From Sphingobium sp. BYY-5 (GTDB lineage Bacteria; Pseudomonadota; Alphaproteobacteria; Sphingomonadales; Sphingomonadaceae): 64,000 nt of DNA. Position 1 is the first letter of the stretch, and every line of letters begins with the position of its first letter. A program made the position numbers and the translations under genes. Below, one piece after another: positions 27,953 to 36,452 of the stretch. Location: contig NZ_JALEBH010000001.1 in the NCBI RefSeq assembly GCF_022758885.1, positions 2,697,501 to 2,761,500 of the forward strand, given 5' to 3'. The notes below the pieces were generated by a model, which did not search any database, was not told the origin of the DNA, and was given only the letters and a program-made list of their open reading frames with translations.

Positions 27953-28405
27953 TCAGGCGTAGCGGTCGGCCGTTTCGCGGATCAGGGCAATCATGTTGGG
28001 GATGCCCTGGGTACGGTTGGAACTGAGCTGGTTGCGAAGGTCGAAGGGCGCGAGCGCGCCTTCGATGTCGGTCGCGCCGATCTGCGCGGGCGCGCGGTCC
28101 TGCACCGTCAGCAGCACCAGCGCGATGATCCCCTTGGTGATCGCGGCATTGCTGTCGGCCAGGAAATGCAGCCTGCCCCCCTTACCGGAATCGGCGTCCA
28201 GCACCGTGGGATAGACCCACACGGCCGCCGAACAGCCGCGCACCAGTGTTGCATCGGTCTTGAGCGCGTCGGGCATGGCTTCCAGCGTGCGCCCCAGGTC
28301 GATCAGCAGGCGATAGCGATCGTCCGCGTCGAGAAATTCATATTCTTCCTGAAGATCGGCCAGGGCAGGCATGGGGGCAGGCACGGGGGCGGGCATCTCG
28401 GTCAT
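27953..28405 (-). CDS. sufE: SufE sulfur acceptor
   Basis: A protein of 150 residues that takes persulfide from SufS and passes it to SufB. After a Pro-rich N-terminus it shows YRLLIDLGRTL and the acceptor cysteine in LVRGCSAAVWVYP. GIIALVLLTVQDRAP and the C-terminal LSSNRTQGIPNMIALIRETA complete the family pattern. It lies about 19 kb from the suf operon, next to the lipoprotein gene. Confidence 0.94.
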   Translation of the reverse strand: MTEMPAPVPAPMPALADLQEEYEFLDADDRYRLLIDLGRTLEAMPDALKTDATLVRGCSAAVWVYPTVLDADSGKGGRLHFLADSNAAITKGIIALVLLTVQDRAPAQIGATDIEGALAPFDLRNQLSSNRTQGIPNMIALIRETADRYA

Positions 28406-28442
28406 GCCCGCCCATATAAGGCCATTGCGGCGCGGCGAAAGC

Positions 28443-28566
28443 CCTAGGGCCGATCGACATTCAGATTAAAGCAGAAGCCTAAGCCTCATTTTCAATGTCA
28501 TGCCGGATCAGGTCCGGCATGACGGCTTGGGAAGTGCCTAAAACTGTGAATGTCGATCCGCCCTAA
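28443..28566. repeat. composite inverted repeat with GATCGACATTC ends (copy 2)
   Basis: Ends CCTAGGGCCGATCGACATTC and, reverse complemented, CTTAGGGCGGATCGACATTC. Internal markers TTAAAGCAGAAGCC, TCATTTTCAATGTCATGCC and GGAAGTGCCTAA match the copy at 25510-25711 read on the opposite strand. The core here is only GTCATGCCGGATCAGGTCCG plus its complement. Confidence 0.8.
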
Positions 28567-28645
28567 GAGTCGGTTTGAGAATACGCCTTTTCGGCGCATT
28601 GCTGTACTGGCCCTCTCTCCCGCGCATTTTCAAACAACATCTAAG
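28563..28645. repeat. TTTGAAAATGCGC palindromic element (copy 2)
   Basis: Begins CTAAGAGTCGGTTTGAGAAT and ends GCGCATTTTCAAACAACATC. It shares TTTTCGGCGCATTGC with copies 1 and 3. It directly abuts the composite repeat on its left and lies about 10 bp from the acs stop codon on its right. Confidence 0.7.
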
Positions 28646-28654
28646 CGTAAGCGC

Positions 28655-30598
28655 CTAGCCCTGACGATTGGCGACCAGATTATCCACCACCGACGGGTCG
28701 GCCAGCGTGCTGGTGTCGCCCAGCGCCTGCGCCGACACTTCCCCCTCGGCAATCTTGCGCAGGATACGGCGCATGATCTTGCCGCTGCGGGTCTTGGGCA
28801 GGCCCGGCGCGAACTGGATCGCGTCGGGGGTGGCGATCGGGCCGATTTCGGTGCGCACCCACTGCACCAAAGTCTTGCGCAGCGCGTCGCTCGCTTCCTC
28901 GCCGCTGTTCAGAGTGACATAGGCATAGATGCCCTGGCCCTTGATATCGTGGGGGAAGCCGACCACCGCCGCCTCGGCCACGCTTTCGTGCAGCACCAGC
29001 GCGCTTTCGACTTCGGCCGTGCCCATGCGGTGGCCCGACACGTTGATGACGTCATCGACCCGGCCGGTGATCCAGTAATAGCCGTCCGCGTCCCGCCGCG
29101 CGCCGTCGCCGGTGGTATATTTGCCGGGGAAGGTGGTGAAATAGGTCTGGAAGAAACGTTCATGGTCGCCCCAGACGGTGCGCATCTGGCCCGGCCAGCT
29201 TTGGGCGATGACCAGATTGCCTTCGGCCGCGCCCTCCTGCACCACGCCTTCGGCATCGACGATCTGCGGCACCACGCCGGGCAGGGGGAAGGTGGCGGAG
29301 CCGGGTTTGAGGTCGGTGGCGCCCGGCGTCGGCGCAATCATCGCCGCGCCCGTCTCGGTCTGCCACCAGGTATCGATGATCGGGCAGCGATCCTCGCCGA
29401 CGACATGATGATACCAACGCCACGCCTCCGGGTTGATCGGCTCGCCCACCGTGCCCAGCAGGCGCAGCGAGGCGCGGCTGGTCTTCGTGACGAAATCATC
29501 GCCCTCCTTCATCAGCGCGCGCAGCGCCGTGGGGGCGGTGAAGAGGGTCTGTACCTGATGCCGGTCGACCACTTCCCAGATGCGGCTGGGCGTCGGATAG
29601 TTCGGCACGCCCTCATACATCAGCGTCGTCGCGCCGTTCGCCAGCGGGCCATAGACGATATAGCTGTGTCCCGTGACCCAGCCGATATCGGCGGCGCACC
29701 AGTAGATGTCGCCGGGGCGATAGTCGAAGCACAGCTCATGCGTCAGGCTGGCCCAGAGCAGATAGCCGCCGGTCGTGTGCAGCACGCCCTTGGGCTTGCC
29801 GGTCGACCCGGAGGTGTAGAGGATGAACAGCGGGTCTTCCGCATTCATCGGTTCGGGCGCGCAGTCGGGCGACACCCTGGCGGTTTCCTCATGCAGCCAC
29901 AGGTCGCGGCCGTCCTTCATCGTCACCGCGCCGCCGGTGGCCTTCACCACCACGACCTTCCTGACACACGGGCATTCGCGCAGCGCCGCATCGACATTGG
30001 CCTTCAAGGGCACCGTCTTGCCGGCACGGCGTCCTTCGTCGGCGGTGATGACCAGCGTCGAATCGCAATCGATGATGCGGCCGGCCAGCGCTTCGGGAGA
30101 GAAACCGCCGAAGACGACGCTGTGGATCGCGCCGATCCGCGCGCAGGCGAGCAGGGCGAAGGCGGCCTCCGGGATCATCGGCAGGTAGATGGTGATCCGG
30201 TCGCTCTTCTTCGCGCCGGCGGCCTTCAGCACATTGGCGATGCGGCACACCTCCTCATGCACCTGCGCGTAGCTATAGCGGCGCGGCGCGGCATCGGGCG
30301 AATCGGGTTCCCAGATGATCGCGGTCTGCTCCGCGCGTTCGGCCAGGTGGCGGTCGATGCAATTGACGCTGACGTTGAGCACGCCGTCGGCGAACCATTT
30401 CACCCCGAAATCACCCTCGGCAAAGCTGCTTTCATTGGTCCGGGTGGGCGGCGCGATCCAGTCGAGGCGCTGCGCCCGCTCCAGCCAATAGGCGTGGGAA
30501 TCGTCGATCGAGCGGGCATAATCCGCTTCCCGCGCCGACCGGTCCATCAGTGCCGTTGAGGCCCAGTTGTCCGGCACCGGGAAGAAATCGTCAGACAT
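28655..30598 (-). CDS. acs: acetyl-CoA synthetase
   Basis: An AMP-forming acetate:CoA ligase of 647 residues. ANL-superfamily motifs are [15 protein letters not shown] (P-loop), [31 protein letters not shown] and the hinge [16 protein letters not shown]. The catalytic lysine is in [12 protein letters not shown] and in this family is regulated by acetylation. Start [14 protein letters not shown] at 30598; an in-frame extension upstream is not conserved-looking. It appears to be transcribed alone. Confidence 0.96.
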   Translation of the reverse strand: MSDDFFPVPDNWASTALMDRSAREADYARSIDDSHAYWLERAQRLDWIAPPTRTNESSFAEGDFGVKWFADGVLNVSVNCIDRHLAERAEQTAIIWEPDSPDAAPRRYSYAQVHEEVCRIANVLKAAGAKKSDRITIYLPMIPEAAFALLACARIGAIHSVVFGGFSPEALAGRIIDCDSTLVITADEGRRAGKTVPLKANVDAALRECPCVRKVVVVKATGGAVTMKDGRDLWLHEETARVSPDCAPEPMNAEDPLFILYTSGSTGKPKGVLHTTGGYLLWASLTHELCFDYRPGDIYWCAADIGWVTGHSYIVYGPLANGATTLMYEGVPNYPTPSRIWEVVDRHQVQTLFTAPTALRALMKEGDDFVTKTSRASLRLLGTVGEPINPEAWRWYHHVVGEDRCPIIDTWWQTETGAAMIAPTPGATDLKPGSATFPLPGVVPQIVDAEGVVQEGAAEGNLVIAQSWPGQMRTVWGDHERFFQTYFTTFPGKYTTGDGARRDADGYYWITGRVDDVINVSGHRMGTAEVESALVLHESVAEAAVVGFPHDIKGQGIYAYVTLNSGEEASDALRKTLVQWVRTEIGPIATPDAIQFAPGLPKTRSGKIMRRILRKIAEGEVSAQALGDTSTLADPSVVDNLVANRQG

Positions 30599-30782
30599 CA
30601 AGCATCCTTTCCGTAGCGAAACTGTTTCCGCTGCTCCTTCTATCCCCAACCTAGCGCGATCGGAAGCGAGGTCCATGCCGTTTGAGGTCGTTCTTTTGGA
30701 GAATCGGACCGAAGCCTGCGCGCCTCATTTTCCTAATTTGTCGCTTCCCCGAACGCGCGGGCGCGCCTAACAGGAATCGTCT

Positions 30783-31454
30783 ATGTGGCTTCTCTATCAA
30801 TTCCCGCTTTGTCCCTTTTCCCGCAAGGTCCGGCTTCTCCTGGGTGAGAAGGGGATCGGCTATGATCTGGTGCGCGAATCGCCCTGGATGATGCGCGACG
30901 AGTTTCTCGATCTGAACCCGGCCGGGACCACGCCGGTGATGGTGGATCAGGAGCGCGGCATCACCCTGATCGACAGCCAGGCGATGTGCGAATATTTCGA
31001 GGAGACGGTGGAAAAATTCCCGCTCATCTCCGGCACCGCTGCTGGCCGGGCGGAGGTGCGGCGGCTGACCGCCTTTTTCGACCAGAATTTCTACGGCGAT
31101 GTCGTCGGCCCCTTGCTGCACGAGCGGATGAAGAAGCGGCTGGTGGAGCGCGCTTCGCCCGATGCGCGCGTGCTGCGTGAGGCGATGAAGCGCGCCAATG
31201 TCCATATGGACTATATGGATTATCTGCTCGACCATCGGAGCTGGATGGCGGGCGCGACGCTCAGCCTGGCCGATATCGCGGCGGCGGCGCATCTGTCGGT
31301 CGCGGACTATCTGGGCGGCATCGACTGGGCGGGGCATGAGCCGGTCAAGCGCTGGTATGCCGGCTTCAAGTCACGCCCGTCCTTCCGCCCCCTGCTTTCG
31401 GAGCGGATGGAGGTCATCACGCCTCCGCCCCATTATGAAAAGCCGGATTTCTAG
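30783..31454 (+). CDS. glutathione S-transferase family protein
   Basis: A soluble protein of 223 residues. The thioredoxin-like N-domain starts MWLLYQFPLCPFSRKVRLLL, with a CPFS motif in place of the usual Tyr/Ser, suggesting a thiol-active (omega/beta-like) enzyme. TTPVMVDQERG and ITLIDSQAMCEYFEE bind glutathione. The C-terminal helical domain has SLADIAAAAHLSVADYLGG. The substrate is unknown. The stop is TAG in CTAG (31451-31454), followed at once by a CCCTCCC-type hairpin. Confidence 0.88.
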   Translation: MWLLYQFPLCPFSRKVRLLLGEKGIGYDLVRESPWMMRDEFLDLNPAGTTPVMVDQERGITLIDSQAMCEYFEETVEKFPLISGTAAGRAEVRRLTAFFDQNFYGDVVGPLLHERMKKRLVERASPDARVLREAMKRANVHMDYMDYLLDHRSWMAGATLSLADIAAAAHLSVADYLGGIDWAGHEPVKRWYAGFKSRPSFRPLLSERMEVITPPPHYEKPDF

Positions 31455-31461
31455 GGCAGAT

Positions 31462-31503
31462 TTCCCTCCCGCTTGCGGGAGGGATCAGGGGAGGGGGCTC
31501 CCT
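31462..31503. repeat. CCCTCCC hairpin downstream of GST gene
   Basis: TTCCCTCCCGCTTGCGGGAG forms a 7-bp stem with a short loop and is followed by GGGAGGGGGCTCCCTCCC. It may act as a terminator-like barrier between the convergent GST and GGDEF genes and is related in style to the CCTCCCC repeats. Confidence 0.5.
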
Positions 31504-31509
31504 CCCTTC

Positions 31510-32661
31510 TCAATCCGTTTCCGTCGCCAGATAGACGCGGTTGCGGCCATGTTCCTTGGCCAGGTAAAGCGCCCGATCCGCCGCCTTGAGCGCGCCGCGC
31601 GGATCGTCATAGGCCAGTACATTGGCGACGCCGGCGGAAAAGCTCACCCGTTCCATCCGCTCGCCATTGGCCCGGTTGACCAGGCTGCGATTGGCCAGAT
31701 CCTCGCGCACGCCGTCCACCGCCTCGCAGGTTTCGGCCGCTGTCTTGCCGCGGAACAGCATCACGAACTCCTCGCCGCCATGGCGCGCGACATGGCAGCG
31801 GTCGTTCGATATCCTGGCCAGCAGCCCGGCGACGAATTTAAGCACCCGGTCGCCCGTGTCATGGCCATGGGTGTCGTTGATGCGCTTGAAATGATCGATA
31901 TCGCAGAAGGCGACCGACAGCGGTTCCTGCAGCTTGTGCGCCAGCACCAGCTCCTCGCGCAGCACGCCGTCGAAGGCGCGGCGGTTGGGCAGGCCGGTCA
32001 GATGGTCATGCTCGGCGGCGCGGCGCGCATTTTCCAGGCTGGATTTCAGCGCATGGGTCTGTTTCTGATTCTCGCGCAACTGGCTTTCCACCTGCCGCGT
32101 CTTTTCCACCATCGACCGGGTCAGGCCGACCAGGCGCGACAGGATCGGCTCGCTGTCGCCGCCGGCGGCCAGATCCTTGGCCTGCTTCTGCAGGGCGGCG
32201 CCATAATCCTTGGCGGAATTGCGCGATTCATGCATCAGGCCGGTGAACTGGTTCAGATTTTCCTCGACCTTGTCGAGCATCGAGGCGAGCGCTTCGGGCG
32301 TCACCTCGTCGGCGCGCTGTTCGGAGGCGATCGATTCGATCCAATTGTTGGTGATCTTGCCGCGCTCCATCATCACCGCGCGGATCGCTTTTTCGATGCC
32401 GATATTCGCGCCGGTCAGATAGTCGAGCGCGACGCTGAAATTGATCGGCGTCAGGTCCAGGTCATGGGCGAAGAGGAAGTCGCCAATGTCCGCGTAAAGC
32501 TGGCGGCGGCGATTGACTTCCCGGTTGGAAGCGCCGCCGGGGCGCGACCGCCCTTCTTCGGATTCCTCTTCATCTGGCTTGCCCGAAAGGCCTCTGGCCC
32601 AACGGGTCAGTCGGTCGGTCAGTCCATCATAGGGACTTGTGGAAGAGTCTGCCCCGGTCAT
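31510..32661 (-). CDS. GGDEF-domain diguanylate cyclase
   Basis: A cytosolic protein of 383 residues. The N-terminal ~200 residues are helical (ADIGDFLFAHDLDLTPINFS, then a predicted coiled coil VEKTRQVESQLRENQKQTHA). The GGDEF domain spans about 215-375: DHLTGLPNRRAFDG, FCDIDHFKRINDTHGHDTGD and the active loop RHGGEEFVMLF. The catalytic GGEEF is intact, so c-di-GMP synthesis is likely. The inhibitory RxxD site before the loop is absent (NDRCHVAR occupies it). No transmembrane segment was seen. Confidence 0.92.
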   Translation of the reverse strand: MTGADSSTSPYDGLTDRLTRWARGLSGKPDEEESEEGRSRPGGASNREVNRRRQLYADIGDFLFAHDLDLTPINFSVALDYLTGANIGIEKAIRAVMMERGKITNNWIESIASEQRADEVTPEALASMLDKVEENLNQFTGLMHESRNSAKDYGAALQKQAKDLAAGGDSEPILSRLVGLTRSMVEKTRQVESQLRENQKQTHALKSSLENARRAAEHDHLTGLPNRRAFDGVLREELVLAHKLQEPLSVAFCDIDHFKRINDTHGHDTGDRVLKFVAGLLARISNDRCHVARHGGEEFVMLFRGKTAAETCEAVDGVREDLANRSLVNRANGERMERVSFSAGVANVLAYDDPRGALKAADRALYLAKEHGRNRVYLATETD

Positions 32662-32735
32662 GCTCGCTATAACGGTCGTAGCAAAACAAGGTTAAGGATA
32701 TGCCTGCAAAGAAACGCAAGCGCAATGATCTTGAA

Positions 32736-32822
32736 GCCTGTTCGGAAATGCACGGAAGAGCGCGTTTTTTGAGAGCCGGTGCGGCAATGCGCCGAAAGGC
32801 GCATCCGCAAACAGGCTCCTAG
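32736..32822. repeat. TTTGAAAATGCGC palindromic element (copy 3)
   Basis: Begins AAGCCTGTTCGGAAATGCAC and ends CGCATCCGCAAACAGGCTCC, then TAG. The inner GAGAGCCGGTGCGGCAATGC matches copy 1. The terminal CTAG (32819-32822) contains the stop codon of the LysR gene on the minus strand. Confidence 0.7.
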
Positions 32823-33700
32823 ATATCGGCCGCCACCAGCCAGTCGCGGAAGATGCGCACGGCCCGCGTCTGCAGCGCGCGCGGGCGGCAGACGAAGAAA
32901 TAGCGATAGGGGCTTTCGACATGGATCGGGAACAGCCGCACCAGCCGCGGGTCGCCCGATTGTTCGAAATGGCTGGCGTGCATCACCGCCACCCCCAGCC
33001 CCTGCGCGGCCGCCTCCAGCATCAACTGGCCCGAATCATAATTGTCGACGGCAAGCGGTTGCAGGTCGGACAGGCCTGCCGCTTCCTTCCATGCTTCGAA
33101 GGACAGCGCCATGTCGCGGTGGAGCAATATGGTCTGCTGCGCCAGTTCTTCGGGCGAATTGAGCGCATGTGGTCCTTCGAGCAACTGCCGCCGCCCGATC
33201 AGATAGACTTCCTCATGATCCAGTTCATGCGCGTAGAGCGCTGGATCGATGTCCTTGGCCATCAGCACGATCGCCGCATCCAACCCTTCGCCCAGTCGCG
33301 CGATGGCGTGAGGGGTGGTTTCGATATCGATATGGAGCTGGGGATGCTGCTGCCGCAACTGGCCGAGATGCGGGAAAAGGCGCTGGGTGGCAAAAAGCGG
33401 CATCACCGCGAGCCGCAGGCGCAACTGGTTGCCGCCGCTCTGGATATTCTCCAGCGCCTGGCTGAGCGAATCCAGCGCCGGCGCGATGTCGTCGAGCAGC
33501 CTCTGGCCGTCGATATTGATCTCCAGCGCCTGATGCTTGCGGTCGAACAGCGGGCGGCCGATGAAACGTTCGAGCGCCTGGACGCGCCGACTGAGGGCAG
33601 GAGTCGAAAGCGCAAGCTCTTCCGCCGCGGCCTTTACGGAACCGAGGCGGGCAACCTGAACAAAGGCCTCCAGGGCCGTAAGGGGCGGCAGTCTGCGCAT
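32819..33700 (-). CDS. LysR-family transcriptional regulator (GcvA-like)
   Basis: A protein of 293 residues. The N-terminal winged helix is MRRLPPLTALEAFVQVARLG followed by LSTPALSRRVQALERFIGRP. The LysR substrate domain spans about 90-290 with DIETTPHAIARLGEGLDAAI, the GcvA subgroup pattern. The inducer is unknown. The TAG stop falls inside a palindromic repeat. The region to its right holds no adjacent divergent target gene except the distant Cdc48-like gene. Confidence 0.9.
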   Translation of the reverse strand: MRRLPPLTALEAFVQVARLGSVKAAAEELALSTPALSRRVQALERFIGRPLFDRKHQALEINIDGQRLLDDIAPALDSLSQALENIQSGGNQLRLRLAVMPLFATQRLFPHLGQLRQQHPQLHIDIETTPHAIARLGEGLDAAIVLMAKDIDPALYAHELDHEEVYLIGRRQLLEGPHALNSPEELAQQTILLHRDMALSFEAWKEAAGLSDLQPLAVDNYDSGQLMLEAAAQGLGVAVMHASHFEQSGDPRLVRLFPIHVESPYRYFFVCRPRALQTRAVRIFRDWLVAADI

Positions 33701-33885
33701 AACCTGTCAAAAATCCGAAGCCGATCCGCTGCGCCGCGTCAATTCTGTTTATCGAACGGCGCGCGTTCCGGTTCCAAGCATCCTCTCCATAATGAGCAGG
33801 AAAAAGCGGAAAATGGCAAGATGCAATTTTTGCAACTCACCAGATTATTTCGCACTTGCAAAAAACCACGTTGCAGTGCACATAG
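33701..33885. other. intergenic region upstream of the candidate RNA
   Basis: With 33886-34036 this is a 336-bp gap between the LysR gene and the Cdc48-like gene. It is distinctly AT-richer than its surroundings. A possible promoter is TTGCAA at 33856-33861 with ACATAG 18 bp further. CATCCTCTCC occurs at 33779-33788 and again at 33901-33910. Confidence 0.35.
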
Positions 33886-33950
33886 AAACGGCCTTTCAGG
33901 CATCCTCTCCTAAAACTTTCAGGGCTGGCTTTCGGGCTGGCCCTTTTTTT
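33886..33950 (+). ncRNA. candidate small RNA or leader ending in an intrinsic terminator
   Basis: A promoter-like TTGCAA-N18-ACATAG would start a transcript near 33890 of about 60 nt, containing CATCCTCTCCTAAAACTTTC before the terminator at 33921-33950. No plus-strand gene lies upstream, so the terminator ends either a free small RNA or the leader of the Cdc48-like gene. The CCUCUCC stretch resembles anti-Shine-Dalgarno loops of alphaproteobacterial small RNAs. This is inference only. Confidence 0.35.
33921..33950 (+). terminator. strong intrinsic terminator
   Basis: AGGGCTGGC and GCTGGCCCT form a 9-bp stem with two G-U pairs around TTTCGG, followed by seven T. It lies about 87 bp before the start of the Cdc48-like gene. 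Confidence 0.75.
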
Positions 33951-34036
33951 GTCCTGTCATGGTGCAACCATGGGGACTTTCCTAACGTCGCTGCGTTTCC
34001 TATCTCGTTACGGGAACGATAAGGACAGGATGGCTC

Positions 34037-36325
34037 GTGGCCGATCAGGAAAGAACAGGACGCAGGATTCAGGTCGCCAATGCGCGGCCGGAGGATGCAG
34101 GGCGCGGTCTTGCCCGGTTGCCGCTCGCGGTGATGGCCGAATTGCATCTCAGCGAAGGCGACATGATCGAGATTGTCGGCAAGCGCACGACACCGGCGCG
34201 CGTGGTGCGGCCCTACAAGGAAGATGAGGGGCTGGACGTGGTCCGCCTCGACGGTTTGCAGCGTGCCAATGCCGGCGTGGGGTCGGGTGATTTCGTCCAG
34301 ATCGCCAGGGTGGACCCGCGTCCGGCCCAGCGCGTCGTGTTCGCACCTGCACAAAATAACCTACGATTACAGGGCAATCCCGAAGCGCTGAAGCGAGTTT
34401 TCTTCCAGCGGCCGCTCACGGCGGGGGATGTGGTGGCGACCGCGGGCCAGCAGCAGGTGCCCCCCGGCGACATGCCGCCCCAGTTGCGTCAGATGCTCGC
34501 GGCCCCTGCTTATGCGCTACAGGAAATCCGGCTCGTCGTCGTGTCGACCACGCCCAAGGGCATCGTCCATATCGACGCGGATACCGAGGTGGAACTGCGC
34601 GCCGAATATGAGGAGCCGCGCGAATCCCGCCGTGCCGACGTGACCTATGACGATGTCGGCGGCATGGCCGAAGCGATCGACCAGTTGCGCGAGATGGTGG
34701 AGCTGCCCCTGCGCTATCCCGAATTGTTCGAGCGGCTGGGGGTCGATCCGCCCAAGGGCGTCCTGCTCCATGGCCCGCCGGGAACGGGCAAGACGCGCCT
34801 CGCCCGCGCCGTCGCCAATGAATCCGAAGCCGAATTCTTCCTCATCAACGGCCCGGAGATCATGGGATCGGCCTATGGCGAGTCGGAAAAGAAGCTGCGG
34901 GAGATTTTCGAGGAAGCGACCGCGGCCGTGCCCTCGATCCTCTTCATCGATGAGATCGATTCGATCGCGCCCAAGCGCGGCAATGTGACCGGCGAGACGG
35001 AAAAGCGTCTCGTCGCCCAGTTGCTGACGCTGATGGACGGGCTGGAACCGCGCACCAACCTGGTCGTCATCGCCGCGACCAACCGGCCCGAAGCGATCGA
35101 CGAAGCGCTGCGCCGTCCCGGCCGCTTCGACCGCGAGATCATCGTCGGCGTTCCCGACGAACGCGGCCGGCGCGAGATATTGGGCATCCATACCCGGGGT
35201 ATGCCGCTGGGTGACCGGGTCGACCTGGGCGAACTCGCTCGCATGACCTATGGCTTTGTCGGGGCGGATATGGCCGCGCTCACCCGCGAGGCCGCGATCG
35301 AGACGGTGCGCCGCTTCATGCCGCGCCTCAACCTGGAGGAAGGGACGATCCCGCCCGACGTGCTAGAGGAACTCTCCGTCACGCGGGAGGATTTCATGGC
35401 CGCGATCAAGCGTGTCCAGCCGTCCGCCATGCGCGAGGTGATGGTGCAGGCGCCCAATATCGGCTGGTCCGATATCGGCGGTCTGGACGATGCCCAGATG
35501 CGCCTGAAGGAAGGGGTGGAGCTGCCGCTCAAGGACCCCGAAGCCTTCCGCCGCATCGGCATCCGCCCGGCCAAGGGATTCCTGCTCTACGGCCCACCCG
35601 GCACCGGCAAGACGCTGCTGGCCAAGGCGGTCGCGCGCGAAGCGCAGGCCAATTTCATCGCCACCAAGTCGAGCGACCTCCTGTCCAAATGGTATGGTGA
35701 GAGCGAGCAGCAGATTGCGCGCCTCTTCGCCCGCGCGCGACAGGTGGCGCCGACGGTCATCTTCATCGACGAACTGGACAGTCTGGTCCCCGCGCGTGGC
35801 GGCGGCCTGGGCGAACCGGCGGTGACGGAGCGGGTGGTCAACACCATCCTCGCCGAGATGGACGGGCTGGAGGAATTGCAATCGGTGGTGGTGATTGGCG
35901 CGACCAACCGGCCGACCCTGGTCGATCCGGCGCTGCTGCGGCCGGGCCGTTTCGACGAGCTGATCTATGTGCCCGTCCCCGACCAAGCCGGGCGCAGGCG
36001 CATCCTGGCTATCCACACCGGGAAGATGCCGCTTGCCGGCGATGTCGATCTCGACAGGCTGGCGGAGAGGACCGAGCGCTTCACCGGCGCGGACCTGGAG
36101 GATCTGTCGCGTCGCGCTGGTCTGGTCGCGTTGCGCCAGTCGCTCCGCGTCGAGGCCGTGACGATGGCCCATTTCGAGGCGGCGCTGGAGGAAACCCGCG
36201 CATCCGTCACGCCTGAGATGGAGCGTGAATATGAACAGATCCAGGCGACGCTGAAACAGAGCGCGATGCAGGTCGATCCGATCGGCTTCGTGACGCCGGG
36301 CATGTTGCGCGCGCGGGAGCGCTGA
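34037..36325 (+). CDS. Cdc48/VCP-like double AAA+ ATPase
   Basis: A 762-residue homologue of eukaryotic Cdc48/p97 and archaeal VAT. It has an N-domain (about 1-190: double-psi barrel RIQVANARPEDAGRGLARL and the barrel following it) and two AAA modules. D1 has Walker A GPPGTGKTRLA near residue 246 and Walker B ILFIDEIDSIAPKR. D2 has GPPGTGKTLLA near 519 and VIFIDELDSLVPARGG. Arginine fingers RRPGRFDR and LRPGRFDE are intact. The family unfolds proteins as a hexamer. Start GTG 34037 follows AGGA at 6 nt; a nearby ATG (34030) is out of frame. Confidence 0.93.
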   Translation: MADQERTGRRIQVANARPEDAGRGLARLPLAVMAELHLSEGDMIEIVGKRTTPARVVRPYKEDEGLDVVRLDGLQRANAGVGSGDFVQIARVDPRPAQRVVFAPAQNNLRLQGNPEALKRVFFQRPLTAGDVVATAGQQQVPPGDMPPQLRQMLAAPAYALQEIRLVVVSTTPKGIVHIDADTEVELRAEYEEPRESRRADVTYDDVGGMAEAIDQLREMVELPLRYPELFERLGVDPPKGVLLHGPPGTGKTRLARAVANESEAEFFLINGPEIMGSAYGESEKKLREIFEEATAAVPSILFIDEIDSIAPKRGNVTGETEKRLVAQLLTLMDGLEPRTNLVVIAATNRPEAIDEALRRPGRFDREIIVGVPDERGRREILGIHTRGMPLGDRVDLGELARMTYGFVGADMAALTREAAIETVRRFMPRLNLEEGTIPPDVLEELSVTREDFMAAIKRVQPSAMREVMVQAPNIGWSDIGGLDDAQMRLKEGVELPLKDPEAFRRIGIRPAKGFLLYGPPGTGKTLLAKAVAREAQANFIATKSSDLLSKWYGESEQQIARLFARARQVAPTVIFIDELDSLVPARGGGLGEPAVTERVVNTILAEMDGLEELQSVVVIGATNRPTLVDPALLRPGRFDELIYVPVPDQAGRRRILAIHTGKMPLAGDVDLDRLAERTERFTGADLEDLSRRAGLVALRQSLRVEAVTMAHFEAALEETRASVTPEMEREYEQIQATLKQSAMQVDPIGFVTPGMLRARER

Positions 36326-36334
36326 TGACTGGCC

Positions 36335-36363
36335 GGACGGCGGATTGAACCCATCCGCCGTCC
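36335..36363 (+). terminator. stem-loop after Cdc48-like gene
   Basis: GGACGGCGGAT-TGAACCC-ATCCGCCGTCC is a perfect 11-bp stem beginning 9 bp after the stop codon. It has no T-run after it, so it may stabilise the 3' end rather than terminate alone. Confidence 0.5.
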
Positions 36364-36452
36364 GCGCGTTCGATCTCAAGGCGTGCAAAGCCGCTTGCCA
36401 GCGGCTGCCAATTTTGCGACGCCGGAACCGACAGTCAGACAGGCAGATATTG

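Noticed and set aside
28550..30559. Open frame of about 669 codons on the plus strand opposite acs
   Set aside because: acs is unmistakable on the minus strand; the opposite frame begins in a repeat and has no domain.
33830..33860. Heat-shock sigma-32 promoter before the Cdc48-like gene
   Set aside because: No CTTGAA-N14-CCCATNT match could be found; only a weak TTGCAA/ACATAG pair is present.
33949..34227. Plus-strand frame starting upstream of the Cdc48-like gene, using ATG 34030
   Set aside because: It is out of frame with the ATPase and ends in Cys/Arg-rich low-complexity sequence. The GTG at 34037 with AGGA fits the conserved N-terminus.
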